NCBI GenBank assembly: GCA_946221495.1
Contig: CAMIFA010000062.1
Coordinates: 1 to 25,752, forward strand
Source: an uncultured cyanobacterium
GTDB lineage: Bacteria > Cyanobacteriota > Cyanobacteriia > Cyanobacteriales > Chroococcidiopsidaceae
Direction of reading: 5' to 3'
DNA: 25,752 nucleotides
Position 1 is the first letter of the stretch. Each line of letters begins with the position of its first letter. The translations under genes were made by a program, and so were the position numbers. The notes under the pieces were generated by a model. It did not search any database. It saw nothing but the letters and a program-made list of their open reading frames with translations, and had not been told where the DNA came from. Shown piece by piece: positions 14,751 through 22,403 of the stretch.

Positions 14751-15779
14751 ATGAAAATTCGGGCTTTAATTTCTTGGTTTAGTATATTCTTAATTAGCTT
14801 AGTTGTTACAGTTAGTTGTACTTCTACTCAACAAACTACTTCAAACAATAATTCTTCATCTGCTCCTATTCAAATGGGATTTAGTGCCTGGCCTGGTTGG
14901 ATTCCTTGGCAAGTTGCTCAGGAACAAAAGCTATTTTCTGCCAACAACGTTAATGTAGATTTGAAATGGTTTGACGGCTATTTAGATTCAATTAATGCCT
15001 TCACCGCCGGACAACTTGATGCTAACACTCAAACTTTAAATGACACAATTAGTTCAGTTGCAGCTGGAGCAGATCAAGTTGTTGTTTTAGTTAATGACAA
15101 TTCAACTGGCAATGATAAAATTATTGTCCGCCAGGGAATTAATAGCGTTGCTGACTTAAAGGGTAAAAAAGTTGCAGCAGAAGAAGGAACAGTTGATCAC
15201 TTCCTGCTTTTACTAGGATTACAAGAAGCTGGTATGACTCAAAAAGATATTGATTTTCAACCTTTAGAAACAGGAGCAGCAGCAGCAGCATTTGTAGCTG
15301 GACAAGTAGATGCAGTAGGAGTTTTTGCGCCTTTTACAACCAAAGCACTTGAACGTCCTGGTAGTAAAGAACTATTTAGTTCTAAAGATTTTCCAGGCGC
15401 AATTCCAGATCATTTGGTAGTTAGTCGTAAACTTATCAACGAGCGATCGCAAGATGTACAAGCGCTTGTAAATACTTGGTTTGACACTTTAGACTTCATC
15501 CAGGCAAACAAAGAAAAAGCTTACGAGATCATGGCTAAACGTGCTGGAGTCACGGTTGCAGAATACAAAGAATATGATGCCGGAACAAAGATTTTTACCC
15601 TAGAAGAAAATTTAAAAGCTTTTCAACCAGGTTCGGATACAACATCATTAAACATAGCAGCTACATCAATTAGCAAGTTTTTAACTGAAGCCGGACTTGC
15701 TAAACAAGCTCCAGACCTTAGCAAGATATTTGATGAGCGCTTTGTAAGAGCTTACGCCGATTCTAAAAAAGCTAGTTAG
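14751..15779 (+). CDS. ABC transporter substrate-binding lipoprotein, NitT/TauT family (candidate guanidine importer)
   Basis: This 342-residue periplasmic lipoprotein has a signal peptide (1-22) ending in a lipobox-like TVSC with C23 as the lipid-bearing residue. The -3 Thr is atypical. The mature protein has FSAWPGWIPWQVAQEQKLF (45-63), a long acidic-hydrophobic type II PBP fold, and LKGKKVAAEEGTVDHFLLL (136-154). Family members bind nitrate, taurine, sulfonates, thiamine precursors and related small molecules. Here the position after a guanidine riboswitch and guanidine hydrolase makes guanidine the best guess. A strong Shine-Dalgarno AAAGGAG (14738-14744) lies 6 nt before the ATG, fitting high expression of a binding protein. 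It is followed by a hairpin, then the permease and ATPase genes. Confidence 0.92.
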   Translation: MKIRALISWFSIFLISLVVTVSCTSTQQTTSNNNSSSAPIQMGFSAWPGWIPWQVAQEQKLFSANNVNVDLKWFDGYLDSINAFTAGQLDANTQTLNDTISSVAAGADQVVVLVNDNSTGNDKIIVRQGINSVADLKGKKVAAEEGTVDHFLLLLGLQEAGMTQKDIDFQPLETGAAAAAFVAGQVDAVGVFAPFTTKALERPGSKELFSSKDFPGAIPDHLVVSRKLINERSQDVQALVNTWFDTLDFIQANKEKAYEIMAKRAGVTVAEYKEYDAGTKIFTLEENLKAFQPGSDTTSLNIAATSISKFLTEAGLAKQAPDLSKIFDERFVRAYADSKKAS

Positions 15780-15791
15780 TTATCAAAAAAC

Positions 15792-15831
15792 ACTGAGAAA
15801 TCCTTGACTCATAAACAAAGAATTTCTCAGT
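15792..15831 (+). terminator. 10-bp stem hairpin after the binding-protein gene
   Basis: ACTGAGAAAT (15792-15801) and its exact complement ATTTCTCAGT (15822-15831) flank a 20-nt loop, 12 bp after the stop of the binding-protein gene. No U-run follows. It may attenuate transcription into the permease gene or protect the upstream mRNA end, as seen in other binding-protein operons. Confidence 0.5.
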
Positions 15832-15983
15832 AGAAATAATATTAGCTTTATTTTAAAAACTAATTAATTCTAGTTGTTTTATCTACTCCTAGTAAATTAT
15901 TAAGTCTGAATATTATATCCATAGATACATATTTTATAAGTATTTAGCTAATTTTATAAATTCAGTAACTTTTAAAACAGTTT

Positions 15984-16868
15984 ATGTCTACTAAACAACC
16001 TCAAAATAACAAAGATATGTACAACACAGAAAACTTAGAGCGAAGTAGATCATCGCCAAATCCTCAAAAAATGCTACCACCAACCGTTTTTTGGCGGATT
16101 AGCGAAGATATCCCCAAGCCTTTGAACTGGGCTTTAATGGCTTTATCAATTACAGTTCCTTTTGTTCTTTGGTGGATTATCTCTAATTCTGGATTAGTCA
16201 AACCTGCATTCCTGCTGCCTACACCTGTGCAAGTTGGCACAGCTCTTGTGCGTCTTTGGCAAGATGGAAGTTTACCAAAAGATATTACTGCTAGCTTATT
16301 TCGAGTTCTAAGTGGCTTTTTATTAGCAGCTATAGTTTCAATTCCGCTAGGCATTCTCATGGGGGCATTTGCTAGCATTCGCGCGTTATTGGAACCGATT
16401 ATTGGAATTGTGCGCTATATGCCTGCACCTGCTTTTATTCCTTTACTAATTTTGTATTTTGGATTAGGTGAAGCGCCGAAAATTTTGCTGATTTTTATTG
16501 GCACATTGTTCTTTAATACATTAATGGTAATGGACGCAGTGAAGTTTGTGCCTAAAGAGTTAATTGAAACAACTTACACTTTAGGTGGGCTGCGGAGTAA
16601 TGTTATTCTTCAGGTTATTTCACCTTACGTTTTACCTAGTATTATTGATGCTTGCCGCGTCAATATGGCAGCATCATGGAATTTAGTAATTGTCGCGGAA
16701 TTAGTTGCAGCAACAGAAGGTTTAGGGCGGAGAATTAGTGTTGCTCAAAGGTATCTTAAAACCGATGAAATTTTTGCTGGGTTAATTGTCATTGGCTTAA
16801 TTGGACTAGGAATTGATCTTTTATTTCGCTTACTAATGCGAATTTCTTCTCGCTGGTCAACTAGTTAA
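15984..16868 (+). CDS. ABC transporter permease, NitT/TauT (SsuC-like) family
   Basis: The product has 294 residues. A polar N-terminal tail (1-45) is followed by about six membrane helices (near 48-70, 108-130, 138-160, 165-183, 228-245, 265-285). The cytoplasmic EAA-type loop lies near 195-218 (start ETTYTLGGL, end ISPYVLP), the docking site for the ATPase. The stretch EPIIGIVRYMPAPAFIPLL (137-155) is characteristic of SsuC/TauC/NrtB-type permeases. The start at 15984 is taken as the first ATG. An internal ATG at 16017 would only remove part of the polar tail. It lies 204 bp after the binding-protein gene and 47 bp before the ATPase. It forms the membrane part of the proposed guanidine importer. 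Substrate is inferred from context. Confidence 0.93.
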   Translation: MSTKQPQNNKDMYNTENLERSRSSPNPQKMLPPTVFWRISEDIPKPLNWALMALSITVPFVLWWIISNSGLVKPAFLLPTPVQVGTALVRLWQDGSLPKDITASLFRVLSGFLLAAIVSIPLGILMGAFASIRALLEPIIGIVRYMPAPAFIPLLILYFGLGEAPKILLIFIGTLFFNTLMVMDAVKFVPKELIETTYTLGGLRSNVILQVISPYVLPSIIDACRVNMAASWNLVIVAELVAATEGLGRRISVAQRYLKTDEIFAGLIVIGLIGLGIDLLFRLLMRISSRWSTS

Positions 16869-16915
16869 TACTTTTTGTTCAACTTTCGTAGTGCAATTTG
16901 ATTTAGGAGTTATTT

Positions 16916-17698
16916 ATGAGCTTACAAGTTTCTAACCTGCACAAACAATTTAAAACTAGACAAGGTACACTTGTTGCTCTGAAAGATATTACTTTGAATA
17001 TTAAAAAGGGAGAATTTATTTGTGCTGTTGGTGCTTCTGGTTCTGGTAAATCAACTTTATTAAGGCTGATTGCTGGATTGGATAGTCCGACAGCTGGTGA
17101 GATTAAAGTAGCTGGATCTCGCGTTATTGGACCAGGACCAGACCGAGGTATGGTATTTCAACAATATACGCTTTATCCTTGGATGAATGTGGTGCAAAAT
17201 GTCGAATTTGGGTTAAAGCTACAGGGAGTGTCTGCCGCCCAAAGACGAGAACGAGTAGCACATTATCTAGAAGTTGTCGGCTTGTCGCAATTTGCGCGCG
17301 CTTTACCGAAAGAACTCTCAGGAGGTATGCAACAGCGAGTAGCGATCGCCCGTGCTTTAGCATCTCAACCGCAAGTTCTGTTGATGGACGAACCGTTTGG
17401 GGCTTTAGACGCGCAAACGAAGGAAACGATGCAACAGTTTCTTCTAGATTTATGGAGTCGTACGGGTACAACTATTTTGATGATTACTCACGATGTTGAG
17501 GAAGCAGTGTTTTTGTCGCAACGGCTGTATGTACTCACCTCTCGTCCTGGGACAATTAAAACTGAACTAACACTCAATTCATCGGGCGATCGCGCTTACC
17601 ACAATAAAAGAAGTTCTACTTTCCAAGACTGTAAAGAAACAGTGCTAAATTTACTACGTGCTGAAGGCATAAAAGAAAAAGCCCTCCTAGTAGCCTAA
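16916..17698 (+). CDS. ABC transporter ATPase, NitT/TauT (SsuB-like) family
   Basis: The product has 260 residues, cytoplasmic. Walker A GASGSGKST (39-47), Q-loop around VFQQYTLYPW (80-89), signature LSGGMQQR (134-141), Walker B VLLMDEPFGALD (154-165) and the H-loop ITHDVEEAV are all intact, so it should hydrolyse ATP. The PWMNVVQNVEFGL text and total length fit ATPases of the nitrate/sulfonate/taurine family. A Shine-Dalgarno AGGAG (16905-16909) lies 6 nt before the ATG. It completes the binding protein-permease-ATPase set. A weak inverted repeat AATCTC/GAGATT (17701-17706/17727-17732) follows but is not a convincing terminator. Confidence 0.95.
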   Translation: MSLQVSNLHKQFKTRQGTLVALKDITLNIKKGEFICAVGASGSGKSTLLRLIAGLDSPTAGEIKVAGSRVIGPGPDRGMVFQQYTLYPWMNVVQNVEFGLKLQGVSAAQRRERVAHYLEVVGLSQFARALPKELSGGMQQRVAIARALASQPQVLLMDEPFGALDAQTKETMQQFLLDLWSRTGTTILMITHDVEEAVFLSQRLYVLTSRPGTIKTELTLNSSGDRAYHNKRSSTFQDCKETVLNLLRAEGIKEKALLVA

Positions 17699-17797
17699 AT
17701 AATCTCGGTTTTAATTTTGATTATGTGAGATTCAGTTTTAGTCAAAGTTGAGAATGTAGAATAACGTTGTTGACATAACTAAATCTAAAATCAACCT

Positions 17798-18238
17798 ATG
17801 GCTTTATCTGTTGGCGATACTGCTCCTGCTTTCACAGCTAATGATACTAACGGCAACACTGTCTCGCTATCTGACTATGTAGGGAAAAAAGTAGTTTTGT
17901 ACTTCTATCCAAAAGACGATACTCCAGGTTGTACCAAACAAGCCTGTAGCTTTCGGGATGCTACTGAAGAATATCAAGGCAAAGATATTGTGGTGTTAGG
18001 AGTCAGCAAGGATGATGAAGCCTCGCATCAGCAATTTACCCAAAAGTACAATCTCAATTTCCCGCTACTAGCTGACACTGACGGCAGTATCATCAAATCT
18101 TATGATGTGGATGGCGGTGGTTATGCCAAGCGCGTTACTTATGTAATCGATGGTAACGGCAAAATCATTCATGTCGATGCTAGTGTTAACACTTCTAGCC
18201 ATGCTAGCGATGTCCTAGCGGCACTGGGAATGTCGTAA
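17798..18238 (+). CDS. bcp: Peroxiredoxin, PrxQ/BCP subfamily
   Basis: This thiol peroxidase reduces hydrogen and alkyl hydroperoxides using thioredoxin. It has 146 residues, with the peroxidatic cysteine C45 in TPGCTKQAC and the resolving cysteine C50 five residues later, the hallmark of the alpha-type BCP/PrxQ class. The preceding VVLYFYPKDDTPGCT (32-46) contains the catalytic Thr and Pro. The C-terminal part has VTYVIDGNGKI (114-124). No signal peptide is visible, so it acts in the cytoplasm. It stands alone between the ABC importer and a convergent secreted-protein gene, with a hairpin terminator just after it. Confidence 0.96.
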   Translation: MALSVGDTAPAFTANDTNGNTVSLSDYVGKKVVLYFYPKDDTPGCTKQACSFRDATEEYQGKDIVVLGVSKDDEASHQQFTQKYNLNFPLLADTDGSIIKSYDVDGGGYAKRVTYVIDGNGKIIHVDASVNTSSHASDVLAALGMS

Positions 18239-18306
18239 GCCGCAGTAAGATGAATTGCTGCTGATCCAACAAAATTATACTTTTCGGTTGTCTAATCCTA
18301 CAATAA

Positions 18307-18335
18307 ACCCCAGCTGTGAGCAAAACAGTTGGGGT
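18307..18335. terminator. Shared hairpin between convergent genes
   Basis: CCCCAGCTGT (18308-18317) pairs with ACAGTTGGGG (18325-18334) with one G-T wobble and a 7-nt loop, extended by A18307-T18335. It lies between the peroxiredoxin gene and the convergent 123-residue gene, and could end transcription from both sides. The U-tracts are weak on both strands. Confidence 0.65.
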
Positions 18336-18355
18336 CTAAAACTATATTCATTGAG

Positions 18356-18727
18356 TTAATTGGCGTTCACATTATTAGGTGTAGTAACTGTTGCTGGGGT
18401 GGCTTGCCGTTGTTGCAGCCGTTCTAATTGTTTTTTGCGGAACTGGGCTGCTGCACTATTTAGGTTTTGATCCTGTTCCAAACTAAAATCTTCTACGTTG
18501 CGATCGCCGCCTAAATTAGCACGATGGATTAAGTCAAATATGCCAAATGAATTGCCTTGTCCACTACTCGAAAACGGATCGCTACCTTCTTCCGCAGGAT
18601 TTGCGTCTTCTAAGGGATTAACATCAGTTGTTTGCGCCCAAATTATTTGAGGCAATAGCAACGACACTACACCTATTCCGGCTACAGTGCTAATAACCAG
18701 ACTTGTGAAACATTTAGTTGTTTTCAT
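18356..18727 (-). CDS. Small secreted cyanobacterial protein of unknown function
   Basis: The product has 123 residues. A clear N-terminal hydrophobic segment (about 8-29) ends in IIWAQTTDVNP, a plausible signal-peptidase region, so the mature protein is probably periplasmic or thylakoid-lumenal. The mature part is hydrophilic: DPFSSSG (50-56), FDLIHRANLGGDRNVEDFSL (64-83), then a Gln/Arg-rich helix with AAAQFRKKQLERLQQRQ (92-108) and a Thr/Asn tail. It resembles an uncharacterised family I recall in cyanobacteria. No catalytic motif is visible. It lies 37 bp after the ABC-2 permease gene on the same strand and may share its transcript. Confidence 0.72.
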   Translation of the reverse strand: MKTTKCFTSLVISTVAGIGVVSLLLPQIIWAQTTDVNPLEDANPAEEGSDPFSSSGQGNSFGIFDLIHRANLGGDRNVEDFSLEQDQNLNSAAAQFRKKQLERLQQRQATPATVTTPNNVNAN

Positions 18728-18764
18728 ATTTTGCTGCTCAAAGGTTTAAGTTGATGGTTTGATC

Positions 18765-19658
18765 TTAAGCAAGAGTTCGACGGATTAGGGGTTGAATACT
18801 CAAAAGAGCTACAAGATTAAAACCTAGTAACACTAGCAAAGCGCCGCCAAAAGTCACATCGCCCCAAGGAGCCTGCATTACTACACTACCCAATCCCCAA
18901 TTACTATGAAGATAAAGATAGCGAATTGGTTCAATTGCATAGCTAAGAGGATTGAGCGCGGCAACAACCTGCAACCATTTGGGCATAAATGATAAAGGAG
19001 CCAAAGCAGTGCTAGCAAAAAGTAGTGGTAAGTTAGTGACGAAAATAACGGCAATTAGTTCAATGTGACCAGGTAAAGTAAAAGCTAAACCCAAACTCAG
19101 AGCAGTCACACCCAAAGTCAACAGGAAAACAATAAAGGCGATCGCGCCTAAACCTGTTATATCTGGTAATCCCGCCCCCATAAACGCCGCCGCTACCACA
19201 ATCACCGCCGCTTGTAGCAAAGTTTGACTAATAATAAATAGCGCTGAAGCTAATACAATTGAATACCGCGAAGCAAGCGGAGCTACTAGCAAGCGGTTTA
19301 AAAAGCCAAATTCTCGATCAAACATTACTGGTAAACCAGCATTCAGCGCTCCAGCAAAAGCGGTAAATACAATTACGCCAGCACCCAGAAACTGCCCGTA
19401 ACTGTGGCTATTGCCAAATAACCCTTTTGGGGCATTTTGAAACAGCGCTCCAAACAAAATCAACCACATTACAGGCTGAATAATTCCGGCAACTAAGGTT
19501 GAAGGACGACGCTGCAATTGAATAAACAACCGCTTAGTTAATGCTAGAGTTTCTTGAATCAATTCACTCCAAAAACTTGGGGGAGTCTCAACATTAACAG
19601 GGGTTAATGCCCCAGGCTGCATAATATTAGATTTAGGAGGTGTAACAGTACCACTCAT
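18765..19658 (-). CDS. ABC-2 type (DrrB-like) export permease
   Basis: The product has 297 residues with about six membrane helices between residues 50 and 290. The N-terminal half shows LFIQLQRRPSTLVAGIIQPV (44-63), followed by MWLILFGALFQNA, the ABC-2 opening pattern of DrrB and NodJ type exporters. It forms the membrane subunit for the DrrA-type ATPase encoded 7 bp upstream on the same strand. A weak purine-rich GAGAAAGAA precedes the ATG. These two-component exporters move drugs, lipids or polysaccharide precursors outward. The substrate cannot be predicted here. Confidence 0.92.
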   Translation of the reverse strand: MSGTVTPPKSNIMQPGALTPVNVETPPSFWSELIQETLALTKRLFIQLQRRPSTLVAGIIQPVMWLILFGALFQNAPKGLFGNSHSYGQFLGAGVIVFTAFAGALNAGLPVMFDREFGFLNRLLVAPLASRYSIVLASALFIISQTLLQAAVIVVAAAFMGAGLPDITGLGAIAFIVFLLTLGVTALSLGLAFTLPGHIELIAVIFVTNLPLLFASTALAPLSFMPKWLQVVAALNPLSYAIEPIRYLYLHSNWGLGSVVMQAPWGDVTFGGALLVLLGFNLVALLSIQPLIRRTLA

Positions 19659-19665
19659 TTCTTTC

Positions 19666-20685
19666 TCACTTCATGTTTTGCTTACGTTCTGCCTTGGGAT
19701 CTCTAGTTCCAACTGCCGCTAATTCTGCATCCATTAAAGTCCGCCCTGTAGCAGCCAGGTAAACATCATCTAAACTAGGGCGAGATTGGGCAATGCCAAA
19801 CGTTGGCAACCCAGCTGAATTTATTGCTTGCTGAATAGTAATCAAAGCATCGTTTTGGGGAGTAACGACTAAATTGAGCGAATTACCTTGAGCGCTGTTG
19901 ATAATTACTTCTTGAACGAAGGGCAGAGATTGGAGTAAATCTTTAGCTTGCTCGGCTTCTTCTGTAGGGGAAAATTCGCGGATACGCAGAGTAACGCGAT
20001 CGCCACCTACTTGATCTTTTAATTGATTTGGTGTTCCTGCGGCAATTACCAGCCCTCGATCGATAATTGCCACGCGATTAGCCAGAGCGTCAATTTCTTC
20101 TAAATAATGGCTCGTAATCAATACCGTTGTCCCCGCCGCTCGTAGTTGGCGCAAGAAATCCCACATAATAAAGCGGCTTTCAATATCTAGCCCTACTGTT
20201 GGTTCATCCAAAACCAAAACATCCGGTGCATGAAGTAACCCAGCTGCCAAATCTAAGCGTTTGCGTAAACCTCCAGAATAAGTGCCAGTATGTTTATCTG
20301 CCCATTCCTCTAAATTCAATAAACTGATTACCCGCTCAATCCGTGCTTTTGCCACTCCCTTGGGTAAGTGATAAAGTGCTGCTTGTAGTTGCAGAAGTTC
20401 TCTTCCTGTCAACACCTTATCTAAAGCGACTTCCTGAGCTACATAACCAAGCTTTTGTCTTACTGCTCTAGGGTGCTCTACAACTGAAATTCCCGAAACT
20501 TCAACACGCCCCGCATCTGGTGTAGATAAAGTACACAGTATTCGCAGCGTTGTTGTTTTACCAGCGCCGTTGGGACCAAGTAAACCAAAAATTTCTCCTG
20601 GTTCTACCTGAAAGGAAATATCTTTAACGGCTTCAACGGAACCGTAACGCTTCTGGAGGTTTTGAACTAAAACGGCGGCAGCCAT
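19666..20685 (-). CDS. DrrA-type ABC export ATPase
   Basis: From the ATG at 20685 the product has 339 residues. A longer frame begins with TTG at 20706, but the ATG directly opens the family start MAAAVLVQNLQKRYGS. Walker A GPNGAGKT (37-44), signature YSGGLRKR (136-143), Walker B VLVLDEPTVGLD (156-167) and the H-loop ITSHYLEEI are complete. The C-terminal about 110 residues form the extra beta domain ending in the RPSLDDVYLAATGR motif shared by daunorubicin-resistance type ATPases. Paired with the ABC-2 permease 7 bp downstream, it energises an exporter of unknown substrate. Confidence 0.94.
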   Translation of the reverse strand: MAAAVLVQNLQKRYGSVEAVKDISFQVEPGEIFGLLGPNGAGKTTTLRILCTLSTPDAGRVEVSGISVVEHPRAVRQKLGYVAQEVALDKVLTGRELLQLQAALYHLPKGVAKARIERVISLLNLEEWADKHTGTYSGGLRKRLDLAAGLLHAPDVLVLDEPTVGLDIESRFIMWDFLRQLRAAGTTVLITSHYLEEIDALANRVAIIDRGLVIAAGTPNQLKDQVGGDRVTLRIREFSPTEEAEQAKDLLQSLPFVQEVIINSAQGNSLNLVVTPQNDALITIQQAINSAGLPTFGIAQSRPSLDDVYLAATGRTLMDAELAAVGTRDPKAERKQNMK

Positions 20686-20789
20686 AGAGTCTAAGCCACT
20701 ATACAAATCTCAACAAATATCTTTATTTTAGTATGATAGACGCTATTTAATGTTCTCCTTATAACTGCTCCCATCCCCTCAATTGCTTG

Positions 20790-20993
20790 TTATTTCCCGT
20801 CTTGGCGGATTTTTTCAAGAAACTCAGGATAATTATCCAGGTCATCCATTGACTTTAGAGGTGGCATTGTTACCCAGTTTCCTTCTACCTTTGACTTATC
20901 TATGTAAGCGTAGAAAGCCTCGTTATTGTCTCGATGAGCCAGCATATAAGCTCGTAACTCTTGAAGAGTCATTTCATTAAAGTTAAGGTTCAT
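20790..20993 (-). CDS. Small DUF6887-like protein
   Basis: The product has 67 residues: MTLQELRAYMLAHRDNNEAF (8-27), then a central KVEGNWVTMPPLKSMDDLDN (35-54) and a basic end. This matches a small cyanobacterial family (DUF6887 as I recall) often found beside a DUF6888 gene. Function is unknown. A plus-strand frame covering nearly the same bases is treated as its shadow, because the minus frame shows the family pattern. Its ATG overlaps the stop of the upstream DUF6888-like gene in an ATGA junction, so translation is probably coupled. Confidence 0.8.
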   Translation of the reverse strand: MNLNFNEMTLQELRAYMLAHRDNNEAFYAYIDKSKVEGNWVTMPPLKSMDDLDNYPEFLEKIRQDGK

Positions 20994-21169
20994 GTTTTAA
21001 AACTCCATTTACCATCTTGCTGAATCGCTATCTGAGTTTCTTCACCAGCAATGATAACTACTTCACTTGTGCGTTCATCTAAACGTACTAGATAAAGAGG
21101 TCTATACATCATTGTTAACTTCTGACAAAGAAGAAAGCACTGCAATGCTTGTGCTGCTGTAGGAATAAT
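20990..21169 (-). CDS. Small DUF6888-like protein with non-standard ATT start
   Basis: The minus strand reads 59 codons to the TGA at 20990: PTAAQALQCFLLCQKLTMMY (3-22), then YLVRLDERTSEVVIIAGEET (26-45) and a QDGKWSF end. This fits the DUF6888 pattern I recall (Cys-rich opening, RxDxRTxxVxIxAGEE core, terminal DGxW). There is no ATG, GTG or TTG at the expected N-terminus. A Shine-Dalgarno AGGAG (complement of 21175-21179) lies exactly 5 nt before ATT ATT, so an ATT start is proposed. An ATG-to-ATT mutation that silences the gene is the alternative. It overlaps the DUF6887-like gene by 4 bp. Confidence 0.62.
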   Translation of the reverse strand: MIPTAAQALQCFLLCQKLTMMYRPLYLVRLDERTSEVVIIAGEETQIAIQQDGKWSFKT

Positions 21170-21296
21170 TTTGACTCCTAAATATATCCTAAATACATTT
21201 AAAATTAGAGCGGGGCTGATGCAGTAGCGCAGGCGGCGGTTGATCCTCCATTACTTGCGTTCCCACCACCCCAGTTGTTTTTTAGTAAATAGCAAG

Positions 21297-22262
21297 CTAA
21301 CTCGACATTGTGCTGATATTGTGCAGATTTTTAACTACAGCAGCAATTAATTGATGAGTAATTGGCAAACTGTCAACTACCATGCCAGCACACAACAGCA
21401 TCATGTAGAGATTCGCATAGAGAAACAGCGATCGCGCTACTTGTTTATCGTCTGGATTTTGCAACAACGCCCAAGCTTTTTTGACAAAGATGCTTCCCAG
21501 AATTAAGGCAATAGTTCCATATACTAAGCCCGTTACTTGCAGAGGATAGATCAATACAAATGTTGAGGGGATCAAAATTAGCGTATAAAGCCAAATTTGA
21601 CGAGTAGTCGTAACATTACCAGCGACAACGGGCAACATTGGCACACCAACTTTGGCATAATCATCGCGGATCATTAATGCTAATGCCCAGAAGTGGGGCG
21701 GTGTCCACAAAAACACAATTCCAAAGATTACCCAAGCTGCCCAACTAACCGTACCAGTTACAGCCGCCCAGCCAACAAGTGCCGGAATTGCGCCGGCTGC
21801 ACCACCGATAACGATATTTTGGGCTGTATGGCGTTTGAGTAAGTGGGTGTAGATACCGACATAAAAGATAATGCCGGACATTGCTAATACAGCACTCAAG
21901 AGGTTAGCGAATACTGTTAGTAAAGTAAAGGAAAGCAAGGCAAGCGCGATCGCAAAAATTAAGGCATCACGCGACTGGACTTTCCCCGATGGCATAGGGC
22001 GATGGCGGGTACGCTCCATTGCGTAATCGATATCGCGGTCATAAATACAATTAAACGTCTGGGCAGATCCGGCAGCAAAAGTGCCACCAGCAAGAGTTAC
22101 TAGCAGTAACAATGGATCTAGTTGTCCTTTGGCTGCAATCCACATACTGCCAGCAGTTGTAATTAGTAGCAACGGAATAATACGCGGCTTTGTTAGCTGG
22201 TAGTAGCTTTGAATAACTTGTAAAAAGTTTTCATGGTGGCGAGAGACACTAGTCCCAATCAT
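21297..22262 (-). CDS. ctaB: Protoheme IX farnesyltransferase (heme O synthase)
   Basis: CtaB adds a farnesyl group to heme B to make heme O, the precursor of heme A for cytochrome c oxidase. It is an integral membrane UbiA-family prenyltransferase. The 321 residues fit the family. The first Asp-rich site N71-x3-D75-x3-D79 in FNCIYDRDIDYAMERTRHRP (70-89) and the second region WTPPHFWALALMIRDDYAKV (186-205) are intact. About eight to nine hydrophobic helices are seen. It lies 141 bp downstream of ctaA on the same strand, and the ctaA-ctaB pair is divergent from the oxidase genes. Confidence 0.96.
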   Translation of the reverse strand: MIGTSVSRHHENFLQVIQSYYQLTKPRIIPLLLITTAGSMWIAAKGQLDPLLLLVTLAGGTFAAGSAQTFNCIYDRDIDYAMERTRHRPMPSGKVQSRDALIFAIALALLSFTLLTVFANLLSAVLAMSGIIFYVGIYTHLLKRHTAQNIVIGGAAGAIPALVGWAAVTGTVSWAAWVIFGIVFLWTPPHFWALALMIRDDYAKVGVPMLPVVAGNVTTTRQIWLYTLILIPSTFVLIYPLQVTGLVYGTIALILGSIFVKKAWALLQNPDDKQVARSLFLYANLYMMLLCAGMVVDSLPITHQLIAAVVKNLHNISTMSS

Positions 22263-22403
22263 ATTTACATCAATTCCTTAATCTTTGAAACAACACACCA
22301 CTCTCAATAATTACTGCTGTATCTAATGTAGACACACCAGACAAATCTCCAAAACCACTTGTGTTTCGCTGCTTTAAGCAATCTTACCTAGTAGTTTATT
22401 TAA

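Noticed and set aside
17770..17775. TTGACA before the peroxiredoxin gene as a -35 box
   Set aside because: The -10 position at normal spacing would overlap the start codon.
20686..20706. TTG extension of the DrrA-type ATPase
   Set aside because: The ATG at 20685 opens directly on the family start and neither has a clear Shine-Dalgarno.
20783..20980. Plus-strand 65-residue frame opposite the DUF6887-like gene
   Set aside because: The minus frame has the family pattern and an ATGA junction with its neighbour; the plus frame has neither.
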